The notes below the pieces were generated by a model that was given only the letters and a program-made list of their open reading frames with translations, was not told the origin of the DNA and searched no databases. Shown here piece after piece: positions 1 to 8,993 of a stretch of 64,000 nucleotides of DNA. Numbering within the stretch: position 1 is the stretch's first letter; each line of letters opens with the position of its first letter. The stretch covers positions 3,224,001-3,288,000 of the forward strand of contig NZ_CP108484.1 of the NCBI RefSeq assembly GCF_036226505.1, written 5' to 3'. This DNA is from Kitasatospora sp. NBC_01246. Lineage in GTDB: Bacteria; Actinomycetota; Actinomycetes; Streptomycetales; Streptomycetaceae. Both the position numbers and the translations under genes were made by a program.

Positions 1-450
1 GCGCAGGCCCAGGCCCAGCTCGACGCGTACCAGGCCGCGGCCACCGCGATCGGCGCCGGGCTGGGCGACAAGCGGCCCACCATCACGCCGCTGCGCTTCA
101 TGCCCGGCAAGACCCGGCTCTACGCGGAGCTCTCCTTCATCGGCACCATCCTCACCGACGTGCCGCTGCCGCAGCCCAAGATCGAGCAGGTCAAGGAACT
201 CGCGGTCGAGATCAGCCCCGAGCAGATCGACAAGGCCGACGCCGACTGGATCTTCTACGGCGTGTACGGCAGCCCCAGCTCCACCAACCAGGACGCGGTG
301 CTCGGCGGCGCGCTCTGGAAGACCCTCTCGGCGACCAAGTCCGGCCAGGCGCGGCCGGTTTCGGACGAGACCTGGTTCCTCGGGCTCGGCGTCCTGGCGG
401 CCAATGCCGTGCTGGCCGACCTCAAGGGGTTCGTCGCACCGGGCACCTGA
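1..450 (+). CDS. Siderophore-type ABC transporter substrate-binding protein (3' part only)
   Basis: Only the last 149 codons are present, reading in frame from base 1 to a TGA at 448-450; the start lies outside the window. The visible part begins in a helix rich in Ala and Gln, then has the strand RLYAELSFIGTILTDVPLPQP and ends with WFLGLGVLAANAVLADL. That ending is typical of the C-terminal lobe of iron-siderophore binding lipoproteins (FecB/DesE type), which hand a ferric siderophore to an inner-membrane ABC permease. The family is inferred from this tail alone, because the lipobox and the first lobe are not visible. No permease follows it on this side, so it is the last gene of its unit or stands alone. 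Confidence 0.6.
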   Translation, partial: AQAQAQLDAYQAAATAIGAGLGDKRPTITPLRFMPGKTRLYAELSFIGTILTDVPLPQPKIEQVKELAVEISPEQIDKADADWIFYGVYGSPSSTNQDAVLGGALWKTLSATKSGQARPVSDETWFLGLGVLAANAVLADLKGFVAPGT

Positions 451-592
451 GCCCGGGCGGCACGGCGGGCGACCGGGCGGGAGCGGAGCTGACCAGGGCG
501 GTGTCCTCGCACACACCCGCCGGTAAGGCGCTTGGAGCTGGTCCCGGGGTGCGGGAGGATCATCGGGACCGTACCCCGAAGGGCACCTGCCG

Positions 593-1975
593 ATGACCAC
601 GCTCCATCAGAACGCCGCCGACCTGCCCCCGTCCGGCCCACCCACCGCCGGCGCGTCCTCCGTCGGCGCGCTCGCGGTCGGCGCGCTCGCGGTCGGCGTG
701 CCCGCGGTCGACGTGCCCGGGGGCGGTGCGTCCGGGGGCGGCGTACCCGGGGGCGGTGCGTCCGGGGGCGGTGCGTCCGACGGAATCGTGTCCTGCGCGT
801 CCCACGGGTCCCGCCGGGTGCCTGCCACCGAGGACATACCGGGAACCGGGGCGAGCACCGCAGCCGTGGACTCGCGCTGCACGATGGCGGCCCCGGCCGG
901 CGACCACGGCACCGGCGGGGCCTCCTCCGACGGGTCCGTGCCCCGGCCCCGGGGCGGTGGGACCGACGGGGAGGACGTCCGGGACTCCGGCACCGGCGCT
1001 GCTGAAGGCCCTGGTGAAGGCGCCGGTAGACGCGGTGTCGGCGGTGTCGGCGGCGATGGCCCGGGTGACGCCGGGCGTGCCGTCGACGCGAACGGACAGA
1101 CGGCCGCCCGGCTTCGCGCGGGGCTGGCCGACCGGCTGCGCACCGCCCACGGCCAGGGCCGCTCGCTCGCCGAGCTGGCCGCCGCCTGTCGTCGGCCGGT
1201 CGCCGAGGTCCGCGCGCTGCTCGCCGAAGCCCTCGGAGGCACCGAAGCGGGAACGACGGACGAGCCCCGGACCGCCTCCACCACCGGCCCGGAGGCGTTC
1301 GTACGGCTCCGGGCGCCGGAGCCGACGGAGGAACGCAGCGTCCCCGTGCTCCGGGCCGCTCAGGCGGAGCTGCGGACCGTCCTGTCCAAGCGGCCCTCCC
1401 CCTCCCGGCGGCTACGCCGGATGCACCCGGAGGCCCCCGGACCGGACCGGCCGCTGGAGGCTTCCGGCGCCGGGGCCGCCGCTCCTGCGCTCCTCCTGCC
1501 GCCGACGACCCCCGACCCGCTCGTCGGGGCAGCGGGGCCGGTGGCCGGCGCCGGTGAGGAGGCGGACGGTAACGCCGGGAACGCCACCGCCGGGAACGCC
1601 ACCGGCGGGGGCGCTCCCGGCGGGAGCGCCGAGACGCCGCTGGGCATCCTGATCGGCGGCACCCCGCAGCTCCCCGAGGCCGTCGGCCGCCCCGAAGAAC
1701 GGCGGCCGGTCCGGGTGGCGGCCGAGCCCGTGCGCATCAGCCCCGGCACCAGTCTGGTAGTCCTGCCGGGCTGGCGACCCGCCATCGCCGTCTCGGTGTC
1801 GACCGACCAACTGCTGTCCGCCACCGGCCTCGCCCTCGACCAGCTGGCTTCCGCGCAGCTCTCGGTGCTGATCAACCCCGGCGCGCTGCACGACCGGGAG
1901 CTCGACCTGCACGGCTGGCAGGTCGGCCCGGCCGGGCGGGCGGGCCGACGCGGCGGGCAGCAGCAGCCCTCGTAG
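593..1975 (+). CDS. Unrecognised HTH-like protein with a low-complexity N-terminus
   Basis: 460 codons starting at ATG 593. Residues 20-65 are built from near-repeats of GALAVGALAVG and then GGGASGGG, encoded by short tandem DNA repeats. Around residues 165-215 the sequence RLRTAHGQGRSLAELAAACRRPVAEVRALLAEALGG has the spacing of a helix-turn-helix. The C-terminal 80 residues (LVVLPGWRPAIAVSVSTDQLLSATGLALDQLASAQLSVLINPG, given here in pieces of a single stretch: LVVLPGWRPAIAVSVSTDQL, then LLSATGLALDQLASAQLSVL) form a second compact segment. The protein is otherwise Pro/Ala/Gly-rich. It ends convergent to the Nudix gene, 84 bp apart. I do not recognise a named family; a DNA-binding role is an inference from the HTH-like segment only. 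Confidence 0.5.
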   Translation: MTTLHQNAADLPPSGPPTAGASSVGALAVGALAVGVPAVDVPGGGASGGGVPGGGASGGGASDGIVSCASHGSRRVPATEDIPGTGASTAAVDSRCTMAAPAGDHGTGGASSDGSVPRPRGGGTDGEDVRDSGTGAAEGPGEGAGRRGVGGVGGDGPGDAGRAVDANGQTAARLRAGLADRLRTAHGQGRSLAELAAACRRPVAEVRALLAEALGGTEAGTTDEPRTASTTGPEAFVRLRAPEPTEERSVPVLRAAQAELRTVLSKRPSPSRRLRRMHPEAPGPDRPLEASGAGAAAPALLLPPTTPDPLVGAAGPVAGAGEEADGNAGNATAGNATGGGAPGGSAETPLGILIGGTPQLPEAVGRPEERRPVRVAAEPVRISPGTSLVVLPGWRPAIAVSVSTDQLLSATGLALDQLASAQLSVLINPGALHDRELDLHGWQVGPAGRAGRRGGQQQPS

Positions 1976-2059
1976 CGGCGGGGGACGGGCGCCGTCGGGA
2001 GCCGCCGGGCCGGCCGCCAGGGGCGCCGCCTCGTCCATGACGCCGAGGCGTCGGGCGCG

Positions 2060-2590
2060 TCAGACCCTCGGCGCGTTCGGGACGTAGCCGAACTCGACGG
2101 GCACCGGCTCGCGGCGGTCGGCCAGCCAGCCCTCCCGGACCTCGGCCAGCAGCTCCGCGAGCCGAGGGGGCCAGACCGCGTCGGCGTCTTCGTCGGTGAG
2201 GTCGTCGGCCGTCCACCAGCGCCAGTCGAGGATCCGGTCGGCGGCGTGCATCGCGCTGAGGTCGCCCACCGGCTCCCGGTGCGGCCCGCTGGTCAGGTAG
2301 ATGTGCTCGTGCTGGCGGACGGGTATGCCGTGCCAGGTGAAGTCGTGTTCCCAGGTGCAGAGCAACGGACCGGGTTCGAGATCGGTCCAGCCGGTCTCCT
2401 CCCAGAGCTCACGACGGGCGCCGGTCCACGGCGTCTCGTCCTTCTCGATGCCGCCGCCGGGCATGGTCCAGTGGACGCCGACCTCGCTGTTGTCCGAGCG
2501 GAGGAGGAAGACCGACCCGTTCTCGGCGAGTACCACCGTCCGGGCGGCCTGCCTCGGGGTTCGCTTCGCGCGATGCCACAGATTTCGCAT
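2060..2590 (-). CDS. Nudix hydrolase
   Basis: 176 residues. The Nudix box fits the consensus exactly: G-x5-E-x7-R-E-L-x-E-E-x-G-W around residues 50-72 (GGIEKDE, then RELWEETGW), so metal-dependent hydrolysis of a nucleoside diphosphate linked to another group is the expected chemistry; the substrate cannot be read from sequence. The start at ATG 2590 (MRNLWHRAKR) is chosen because a GGGAAGG ribosome-binding site lies 7 bases upstream and conserved sequence begins shortly after; a longer frame upstream runs through a repeat-bearing intergenic segment. It diverges from the ATP-grasp gene at 2779. Confidence 0.88.
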   Translation of the reverse strand: MRNLWHRAKRTPRQAARTVVLAENGSVFLLRSDNSEVGVHWTMPGGGIEKDETPWTGARRELWEETGWTDLEPGPLLCTWEHDFTWHGIPVRQHEHIYLTSGPHREPVGDLSAMHAADRILDWRWWTADDLTDEDADAVWPPRLAELLAEVREGWLADRREPVPVEFGYVPNAPRV

Positions 2591-2654
2591 CGGGTCACCT
2601 TCCCAGTTCGGGCCCGGCTGCGTCGAACGGATTGCGGGCGGGTCGATGGGCGGG

Positions 2655-2702
2655 CGGCGTCGGACGGACTGCGGGTGGTGCGGCGTCGGACGGACTGTGG
2701 GC
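2655..2702. repeat. Two direct copies of a 17-bp motif between divergent genes
   Basis: The motif CGGCGTCGGACGGACTG occurs twice about 24 bp apart in the short divergent region between the Nudix and ATP-grasp genes; a related GGCGGACTGCGGGA lies at 3808. Spacing near two helical turns would suit a regulator, but no promoter element is convincing, so this is recorded as a repeat only. Confidence 0.4.
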
Positions 2703-2778
2703 CGCGGGACGGCATCGCCCTGGCGGAGAAGGGGTGTTGGCGCCGCCGGAAACGGCCGGTGGACGTAGCCTGACGCCC

Positions 2779-3783
2779 ATGCCCGCACCCGCGCTCATCT
2801 TCCCGGCCGACCCGCTCAACCCGCACCGGCCCGATCCGCACTTCGCCTGGGAGGCCCGTGTCCTGCGGGGCCTGGGTGGTGAGCTGTACCTCGTCGACCA
2901 CGACGCACTGCTCGCGGGGAACGCGGAGGAGGCGGTCCGTCAGGTACCGCGGGACTGCGGCCCGCTCTGGTACCGGGGTTGGATGGTTCCGTCGGCCGAC
3001 TACGCGGCCTTCGCCCGGGCGCTGGCCGGGCGCGGCGCCCATCTGCTGACCAGCGCGGCCGGGTATGCCTCGGCGCACGAACTGCCCGGCTGGTACGGGG
3101 TGTTCGAGGGGGCGACACCGCCGAGCGTCTGGATTCCGGTGCGGACGGCGGCCCGGCCGGAGCCGGCGGAACTCGCCGCCGCCGTCGAGCGGCTCGGCGG
3201 GCGTGGTCCGGCGATCGTCAAGGACTACGTGAAGTCCCGGAAGCACGAGTGGCACGAGGCCTGCTACGTCCCCGACATGGCCGACCTGGCCGCCGTCGGG
3301 CGGGTGGTGGCGCGCTTCGTCGAGTTGCAGGGCGAGTACCTCACCGGCGGCGTGGTGCTGCGCCGGTACGAGGAGTTCCGACGGGCCGGGGGCGCCGGGA
3401 GCGGGCGGAACGGGAGCGGCGGGAACGGGGACGGCGGGAACGGGGACGGACCGGACGAACCGGGGGGAGGCGCGAGCGGCGGTGCCTCCGGGGCCCGCCG
3501 GGGCGGCGACGAGCGGACGGTGGAGGCCCGGGTCTGGTGGCTGGACGGCGAACCCGTGCTGGTCGGGCCCCATCCGGACACGCCCGGCCAGTCGGCCGAA
3601 CCGGACCTCACCGACGTCCGGCCGCTGGTCCGAGCCCTCGGCTGCCGCTTCGTCACCACCGACCTCGCCAGCCGGGCCGACGGCTCCGGCTGGCGGGTGG
3701 TGGAGGTGGGTGACGGTCAGGTCAGCGACCTGCCGCGCGGGATCGACGCCTCCGCGCTGCTCACCTCGCTGATCGCGGCCTGA
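2779..3783 (+). CDS. ATP-grasp protein, probably of the R2K clade
   Basis: 334 residues from ATG 2779 (MPAPALIFPADPLNPHRPD). The central segment AIVKDYVKSRKHEWHEACYVPD and the late RVVEVGDGQVSDLP fit the ATP-binding lysine region and the acidic metal-binding region of R2K-type ATP-grasp proteins, which are thought to ligate amino groups to peptides or proteins; the substrate is unknown. Residues about 205-245 are a Gly/Asn/Ser-rich loop (GSGRNGSGGNGDGGNGDG), longer than I would expect and probably disordered. It diverges from the Nudix gene and converges on the ABC exporter with only 48 bp between the stops. Upstream in-frame sequence to 2632 lacks coding character. Confidence 0.7.
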   Translation: MPAPALIFPADPLNPHRPDPHFAWEARVLRGLGGELYLVDHDALLAGNAEEAVRQVPRDCGPLWYRGWMVPSADYAAFARALAGRGAHLLTSAAGYASAHELPGWYGVFEGATPPSVWIPVRTAARPEPAELAAAVERLGGRGPAIVKDYVKSRKHEWHEACYVPDMADLAAVGRVVARFVELQGEYLTGGVVLRRYEEFRRAGGAGSGRNGSGGNGDGGNGDGPDEPGGGASGGASGARRGGDERTVEARVWWLDGEPVLVGPHPDTPGQSAEPDLTDVRPLVRALGCRFVTTDLASRADGSGWRVVEVGDGQVSDLPRGIDASALLTSLIAA

Positions 3784-3831
3784 CGCCGGTTCGGCGCGAG
3801 GGCCGGGCGGCGGACTGCGGGACCGGGAGGC

Positions 3832-6800
3832 TCAGCGGCCGAGGACCTGGCCCGCCGCCTCGTCGGGCACCGGGTGCTTGTCGGCGATGAACGCCTGCCA
3901 GAGCCGCGTGTACACGCCTCCCCGCGCGAGCAGTTCGGTGTGCGTGCCGTCCTCGACCACCCTGCCGTGGTCCAGGACGACGACCCGGTCGGCGCGTTCC
4001 GCGGTGGTGAGGCGGTGGGCGATGACCAGCGTGGTGCGGCCGCCGCTGAGCCGGTCCGCCGCGTGGTTGACCGCCGCCTCGGTGGCCAGGTCGAGCGCGG
4101 CGGTGGCCTCGTCCAGGAGCAGGATGTCCGGGTCGACCAGTTCGGCCCGGGCCAGCGCGATCAGCTGGCGCTGCCCCGCCGAGAGGTTCCGCCCACGGCC
4201 GGTGACCTCGTGGTCGTACCCGTCGGACAGGTGGCGGATCATGTCGTGCGCACCGACCGCCCGGGCCGCCGCCTCCACCTCGGCCGCCGTGGCCGAGGGT
4301 CGGCCGTACGCGATCGCCTCGCGCACCGTGCCCGCGAACAGGTAGGCCTCCTGCGGCACGACACCGAGCCGGTGGCGGTACTGCGCGAGGTCGTACCTGG
4401 TCAAGTCGACGCCGTCCACCCGGACGGTGCCGGAGGTCGCGTCGTAGAACCGGGCAACCAGCTTGACCAGGGTCGACTTGCCGGCGCCCGTCTCACCGAC
4501 CAGCGCCACCGTCTGGCCGGCGGGTATCCGGAGATCCACTCCGGTGAGCACCTCCCGGGCCCCGTCGGCGCCGCCGTTGTAGGCGAAGCCGACGCCCACG
4601 AACTCGATCTCGCCGCGCAGCGCCGCCGTCACCGGCACCGGATCGACGGCCTCGGCGGTGGTGGTCGGGGTCCGCAGCAGCTCACGCGTGCGGCCCAGGC
4701 CGACGGCGGCCTGCTGGTAGCCGTCGAACACCTGCGAGAGCTGGTTGACCGGTGCGAAGAAGAGGTCGATGTAGAGCAGGTACGCCACCAGGGCGCCGAC
4801 CGTCAGCGTCCCGGCGTCGACCCGCGAGGCCCCCACGATCAGTACCAGTGCGGCGGCGACGCTGGAGAGGAACTGCACGAACGGGAAGTACAGCGAGATG
4901 TAGAGCTGCGCCCGCACCCGGGCCTCGCGGTAGGCCATCCCCCGGGCGACGAAGCGATCGGTGTTGGCGTCCAGCCGACGGAAGGCCTGGACGATCCGCA
5001 TGCCCGCGACGTTCTCCTGGAGGTCGGCGTTGACCGTGCTGATCAGGTCTCGGGAGATCTCGTACTGCGTCTTGGACTTCTTGCGGAACACCAGCGTCGC
5101 CACCACCAGCAGCGGCAGCACGGCGAAGACCACCAGGGCCAGGCCCGCGTCGATGATCAGCAGGGCGGCGAAGATGCCGAGGAACGTCAGCAGGCTGACC
5201 ACCGCCGTGACCACCCCGGTCTGCAGGAAGGAGGTCAGCGAGTCCAGGTCGGTGGTCATCCGGGTCATGATCCGGCCGGACAGCTCGCGCTCGTAGTAGT
5301 CCAGGCCGAGCCGGTTGAGGTGCGCGAAGATCTTGAGCCGGAGGGTGTAGAGCACCCGCTCGCCGGTGCGGCCGCTGACCCGGCTCTCGGCGCTCTGCAC
5401 CAGCCAGTCCAACAGCACGATCACCAGCGCCACCAGCGAGGCGGCGGCGACGCCCGACATCAGGCCCTTGCTCACGCCGTCGTCGATGCCGTGCCGGATC
5501 AGGATCGGCAGCACCAGCCCGGCGCCCGCGTCCAGGGTGACCAGGAGCAGCGCGAGGGCGAGCGGGCGGCGGAAGGGGCGCAGCAGGCGGCGGAGGCTGA
5601 AGTCCGGGTCGCCGGCCTCGGCCTCGGCCCGGGCGACCGCCGGGGTGTCGGTGGCCGGCGGGAGGGCGGCGACCTTGTCGAGGAGGGCGGGGTCCGCGGT
5701 GCGGGCCGCCTTGGCCAGCGCGGGCGTCGGCAGGGCGGGCGTCGGCAGGGCGGGCGTCGGCGGGGTGACGGCGGGCGGCTGTGCGGGGGCGCCCGTCCGG
5801 GGCTCGGACTCGGTCTCGGCCTCGGTGTCGGACTCGGCGGTGACGGCCCCGGCGGCGATGGCGGTCGGGGGCTTGGTCCGGCCGGCCTCGGGGTCGGAGA
5901 TCAGGACGCGGTACTGGGGACATCGGGCGTCGAGTTCCTCGTGCGTACCGATGTCCAGCAGGCGGCCGTGGTCCAGGACCGCGATCCGGTCGGCCAGCTG
6001 GAGGGTCGACCGGCGGTGCGCGATCAGCAGTGTGGTGCGGCCGGCCATCACCGACCGCAGGGCGTCGTGGATCTCCGCCTCGATCTGCGGGTCGACCGCC
6101 GAGGTGGCGTCGTCGAGCAGCAGGATCCGCGGGTCGGTGAGGATCGCCCGGGCCAGGGCTATGCGCTGGCGCTGGCCGCCGGAGAGGGTCAGGCCCTGCT
6201 CACCGACCTTGGTCGCGTACCCGTCGGGCAGCTCCCGGACGAACTCGTCCGCCTGCGCGGCCCGGGCGGCCGCCACGACCTGCTCGTCGGTGGCGTCCGG
6301 CCGCCCGTACGCGATGTTGGTGCGGACCGTCTCGGAGAACAGGAAGCTCTCCTCGGGAACGATGCCGACGGCCGACCGCACCGAGTCGAGGGTGAGGTCG
6401 CGCAGGTCGTGGCCGTAGAGCCGGACCGTGCCGCCCGCCGGGTCGTAGAACCGGGGAACCAGCTGCGCCACCGTCGACTTGCCCGAGCCGGACGCGCCGA
6501 CCAGGGCCAGCGTCTCGCCGGGGGCGAGCTTCAGGGTGAGCCCGTGCAGGACGGGGGCGGGGTGCTCGGGGTCGTAGCGGAACTCGACCTGGTCGAACTC
6601 CAGCGCCACCTCGGCGGTCCGGGGGCCGACGGGCCGCCCGAAGCGGTCGGCGGCGGCCGGCGTCGGTCCGGCGCCGTCGTGGGACGGGTGGAGGCCGTCG
6701 GCGCGGGTGAAGTCGAGGGTGACGGCGTCCGGGCGCTCCTGCACCAGCGGCCGCTCGTCGATCAGCTGCAGCACCCGCTCCACACCGGCCCGGGCCTGCT

Positions 6801-7902
6801 GGCCGACGGTGATGACCATGGTCAGCATCCGGACCGGACCGGTCATCTGCGCGACGTAGGTGGAGAAGGCGACGAAGGTGCCGAGGGTGACCTGGCCCTC
6901 GACCGCCAGCCAGCCGCCGAAGGCCAGCACCGCGACCTGGGCGAGCGCCGGGATCGCCTGCATCGCCGGGTTGTAGCGGCTGTTGAGCCGGATCGACCGG
7001 AGCCGGGCCGCGAACAGGTTGTGCGAGGCCGCCGCCAGCTTGTCCAGCTCCTGGGACTCCTGGCCGAAGCCCTTGACCACCCGGACGCCGCCGACCGACT
7101 CGTCAACCACACCCGCGACGGCGGCCGCCTCCTGCTGGGCCGCCCAGGTGGCGGGGAACAGCCGCTTGCGGCTCAGGACCGAGACCCACCACAGCGCCGG
7201 GCCCATGACCAGCGCGATCAGGGTGAGCGGCGGCGACAGCCAGAGCATCACGGCCAGCGACATGACGAACATCAGCAGGTAGCCGGTCATCATCGGCAGC
7301 ATCGAGAGCAGGCCGTTGATCAGCTGGAGGTCGGAGGTGGCCCGGCCGACCACCTGGCCGGTGTCGAGGCGGTCCTGCCGGTGGCCGTCGAGCCGGCCGA
7401 GCGAACGGAAGAGGTCGCTGCGCAGGTCGTGCTGGACGTCGAGGGCGAGCTGGCCCCCGTAGTAGCGGCGGACCTGGGTGCAGGCGAACACCAGGGCGGC
7501 CGCCGCCAGCAGCACCACGGCCCACGGCGCCAGCGAGCGGGTGTGCGCGGTGATGACGTCGTCGATGATCAACTTGGTGACCAGCGGCACCAGCGCCGTG
7601 ACGGCCATTCCGACGATCGAGGCGCCGAAGGCGAGCAGCACGCTCCGCCGCGAGCGCCAGCAGTAGCCGATCAGCCGGCGCAGCCAGCCCGTGCCGGTCC
7701 CGCCGGCGGCCGAACCCTCGCCCGGGCTCCCGCCGCCGTCGGCCGGGGCCCCGGCGCCGTCCGGCCGGGCTCCGGCCGCGGCCTGCCCGCCGTGCTTGCC
7801 GCCGGGCAGGCCGGTTCCGCCCCGCCGCCCCTTCGTGCCTCGCGGGCCGGTCCGGGTGCCGCTCGGGGAAAGCTCCACCGTAGATCCATGAGTCTCAGGC
7901 AT
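3832..7902 (-). CDS. Fused two-half ABC exporter with one degenerate ATP site
   Basis: 1356 residues that join two complete type IV exporter halves. Half 1: membrane domain about 80-390, ATPase about 430-670 with Walker A GASGSGKST (near 467), signature LSGGQ (near 572) and H-loop AHRRST. Linker about 670-755 contains three PTPAL repeats. Half 2: membrane domain about 760-1060, ATPase with Walker A GETGAGKST (near 1137), signature LSAGQ (near 1240) and H-loop AHRLTT. ATPase 1 has Asp in place of the catalytic Glu after Walker B (ILLLDD) and Glu in place of the Q-loop Gln (VPEES), while ATPase 2 has canonical LLLDE and VPQE. This pattern is known from heterodimeric exporters with one degenerate site. 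Start ATG 7902 (MPETHGSTVE) is preferred over an upstream frame without coding character. The substrate is unknown; drug or lipid-like export is usual for the family. Confidence 0.85.
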   Translation of the reverse strand: MPETHGSTVELSPSGTRTGPRGTKGRRGGTGLPGGKHGGQAAAGARPDGAGAPADGGGSPGEGSAAGGTGTGWLRRLIGYCWRSRRSVLLAFGASIVGMAVTALVPLVTKLIIDDVITAHTRSLAPWAVVLLAAAALVFACTQVRRYYGGQLALDVQHDLRSDLFRSLGRLDGHRQDRLDTGQVVGRATSDLQLINGLLSMLPMMTGYLLMFVMSLAVMLWLSPPLTLIALVMGPALWWVSVLSRKRLFPATWAAQQEAAAVAGVVDESVGGVRVVKGFGQESQELDKLAAASHNLFAARLRSIRLNSRYNPAMQAIPALAQVAVLAFGGWLAVEGQVTLGTFVAFSTYVAQMTGPVRMLTMVITVGQQARAGVERVLQLIDERPLVQERPDAVTLDFTRADGLHPSHDGAGPTPAAADRFGRPVGPRTAEVALEFDQVEFRYDPEHPAPVLHGLTLKLAPGETLALVGASGSGKSTVAQLVPRFYDPAGGTVRLYGHDLRDLTLDSVRSAVGIVPEESFLFSETVRTNIAYGRPDATDEQVVAAARAAQADEFVRELPDGYATKVGEQGLTLSGGQRQRIALARAILTDPRILLLDDATSAVDPQIEAEIHDALRSVMAGRTTLLIAHRRSTLQLADRIAVLDHGRLLDIGTHEELDARCPQYRVLISDPEAGRTKPPTAIAAGAVTAESDTEAETESEPRTGAPAQPPAVTPPTPALPTPALPTPALAKAARTADPALLDKVAALPPATDTPAVARAEAEAGDPDFSLRRLLRPFRRPLALALLLVTLDAGAGLVLPILIRHGIDDGVSKGLMSGVAAASLVALVIVLLDWLVQSAESRVSGRTGERVLYTLRLKIFAHLNRLGLDYYERELSGRIMTRMTTDLDSLTSFLQTGVVTAVVSLLTFLGIFAALLIIDAGLALVVFAVLPLLVVATLVFRKKSKTQYEISRDLISTVNADLQENVAGMRIVQAFRRLDANTDRFVARGMAYREARVRAQLYISLYFPFVQFLSSVAAALVLIVGASRVDAGTLTVGALVAYLLYIDLFFAPVNQLSQVFDGYQQAAVGLGRTRELLRTPTTTAEAVDPVPVTAALRGEIEFVGVGFAYNGGADGAREVLTGVDLRIPAGQTVALVGETGAGKSTLVKLVARFYDATSGTVRVDGVDLTRYDLAQYRHRLGVVPQEAYLFAGTVREAIAYGRPSATAAEVEAAARAVGAHDMIRHLSDGYDHEVTGRGRNLSAGQRQLIALARAELVDPDILLLDEATAALDLATEAAVNHAADRLSGGRTTLVIAHRLTTAERADRVVVLDHGRVVEDGTHTELLARGGVYTRLWQAFIADKHPVPDEAAGQVLGR

Positions 7903-8285
7903 ATTTAGGGATGCTAACCATTTCGTCCGGTGGCCGCCATGGACTTTCAGGCCAGGGCAGGCCGGGTGAACCGGCCCGGCTGAGGAACCAACAGCCTGCG
8001 GCCTGCGGTGATTCCCGGCCGGGGCGCGCGCCTCGGCCGTCACCCTCCAGGGTGAACGAGATCGCGCCGAACGCCCACCGGCCACCGACGCAGCCCGGCG
8101 CCGTCCTTTGGGCCTAGGCCGGACGCCCGACCCCGGTCGTCCGGCGGGTGGTCAGCCGGACCCGGCCCGGCCCCGTCGAGCGCTTGCCGTCGACCGCTTG
8201 TCGTCGGACCGTTCGGTGCGACGGCGCACGACCGGGCGGCCCTCCCGGCCGCCCCCGGCCGGCCCGGCCGCCCGCGCCGCTCGAT
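7903..8285. other. Intergenic stretch upstream of the ABC exporter
   Basis: 383 bp with no supported gene. The first bases, 7903-7922, hold TTTAGGGATGCTAACCAT, which keeps the right half (CTAACC) and part of the left half of the actinobacterial iron box but matches only about 11 of 19 positions; an iron-regulator site is therefore weak. A GC-rich hairpin at 8234-8254 follows the tetR-like gene. The remainder is low-information GC-rich sequence. Confidence 0.4.
8234..8254 (-). terminator. Hairpin downstream of the TetR gene
   Basis: An 8-bp stem GGGCGGCC/GGCCGCCC with a 5-base loop, 32 bp past the stop of the TetR gene. There is no T tract, as is common for terminators in these genomes. Confidence 0.45.
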
Positions 8286-8951
8286 TCAGCTGCGCGCGGC
8301 CGTGCCGGCGGCCGCCGAGAAGGCGCCGTGCGCCAGGCTGTGCAGCAGGGCGGCCATGCTGTCGCGCTGGAGGGCGGCGCGGTCCTCCTGCGCGCCGCGG
8401 TCCTCCTGGGCGGGACTCGGGCCGAGGCTGTGCGGAGTCGAGTTGATCAGCCCGAAGACGGCGTGCACCGCGGCCCGCGCCACCGGCTCGGCATCGGGCA
8501 CGGCCAGCGACGGATGGGCCCGGCGGACCACGTCCACCCACAGTTCGACGTAGCCGCGCTGGAGCCGGCGGACCGTCCGGCGGTCCTCGTCCTTGAGGTT
8601 CAGCAGCTCACGGTCGTGCAGGGTGATCAGGTCGCGGTCGTCCAGCGCGAAGTCGACATGCCCCCTGATCAGGGCGTCCAGCGCCTCGGCGCCGCCGTCG
8701 CCGCCACCCGCCCGGCGGCGGCCCTCCTCCAGGAGGCGCTCACTGATGCCGATCAGGAGATCGGCGAGCATCGCGTCCTTGCCGGCGAAGTGCCGGTAGA
8801 GCCCCGGCCCGCTGATGCCGACGGCTTTGCCGATCTCGTCGACACCCACGCCCAGGAAGCCCCGGGCGGCGAACAGCCGCGCGGCCTCCCTGCGGATCTG
8901 GTCACGGCGTGGGAGCGCGGAGGCGCCCGGGACGTTCGGCATGCTGCCCAT
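8286..8951 (-). CDS. TetR-family regulator of the adjacent leucine/isovalerate operon
   Basis: 221 residues. Residues 15-65 are a TetR DNA-binding domain (RREAARLFAARGFLGVGVDEIG, then AVGISGPGLYRHFAGKDAML), followed by an all-helical ligand-binding domain with VELWVDVVRRAHPSLA. It diverges from mccB with 124 bp between starts; two near-identical palindromes lie in that gap. Comparable regulators beside acyl-CoA carboxylase operons repress them and respond to acyl-CoA intermediates; that role is inferred here. An alternative start at Met4 (8942) is possible. The C-terminal 25 residues contain a short near-repeat (AQEDRGAQEDRAALQRD). Confidence 0.85.
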   Translation of the reverse strand: MGSMPNVPGASALPRRDQIRREAARLFAARGFLGVGVDEIGKAVGISGPGLYRHFAGKDAMLADLLIGISERLLEEGRRRAGGGDGGAEALDALIRGHVDFALDDRDLITLHDRELLNLKDEDRRTVRRLQRGYVELWVDVVRRAHPSLAVPDAEPVARAAVHAVFGLINSTPHSLGPSPAQEDRGAQEDRAALQRDSMAALLHSLAHGAFSAAAGTAARS

Positions 8952-8964
8952 CGTAGACAGTCGG

Positions 8965-8980
8965 GTTATCGCCCGTTAAC
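8965..8980. promoter_or_regulatory. TetR operator copy 1
   Basis: GTTATCGCCCGTTAAC, an imperfect palindrome extending by one more G/C pair on each side. It shares the pattern GTTAwCGCyCrTTAAC with the second copy 29 bp downstream. It sits 14 bp upstream of the TetR gene, so it would serve autoregulation as well as control of mccB. Confidence 0.7.
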
Positions 8981-8993
8981 CTGGGCGGCACGA

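Noticed and set aside
2060..2788. A longer Nudix protein starting at 2788
   Set aside because: The extra residues run through repeated intergenic DNA and overlap the ATP-grasp start; a good ribosome-binding site supports 2590.
3874..7908. A very long plus-strand open frame (about 1340 codons) opposite the ABC exporter
   Set aside because: It is the antisense of a clear exporter with all motifs; its product is Gly/Arg/Asp/Gln-rich without any domain. Long antisense frames are expected at this GC content.
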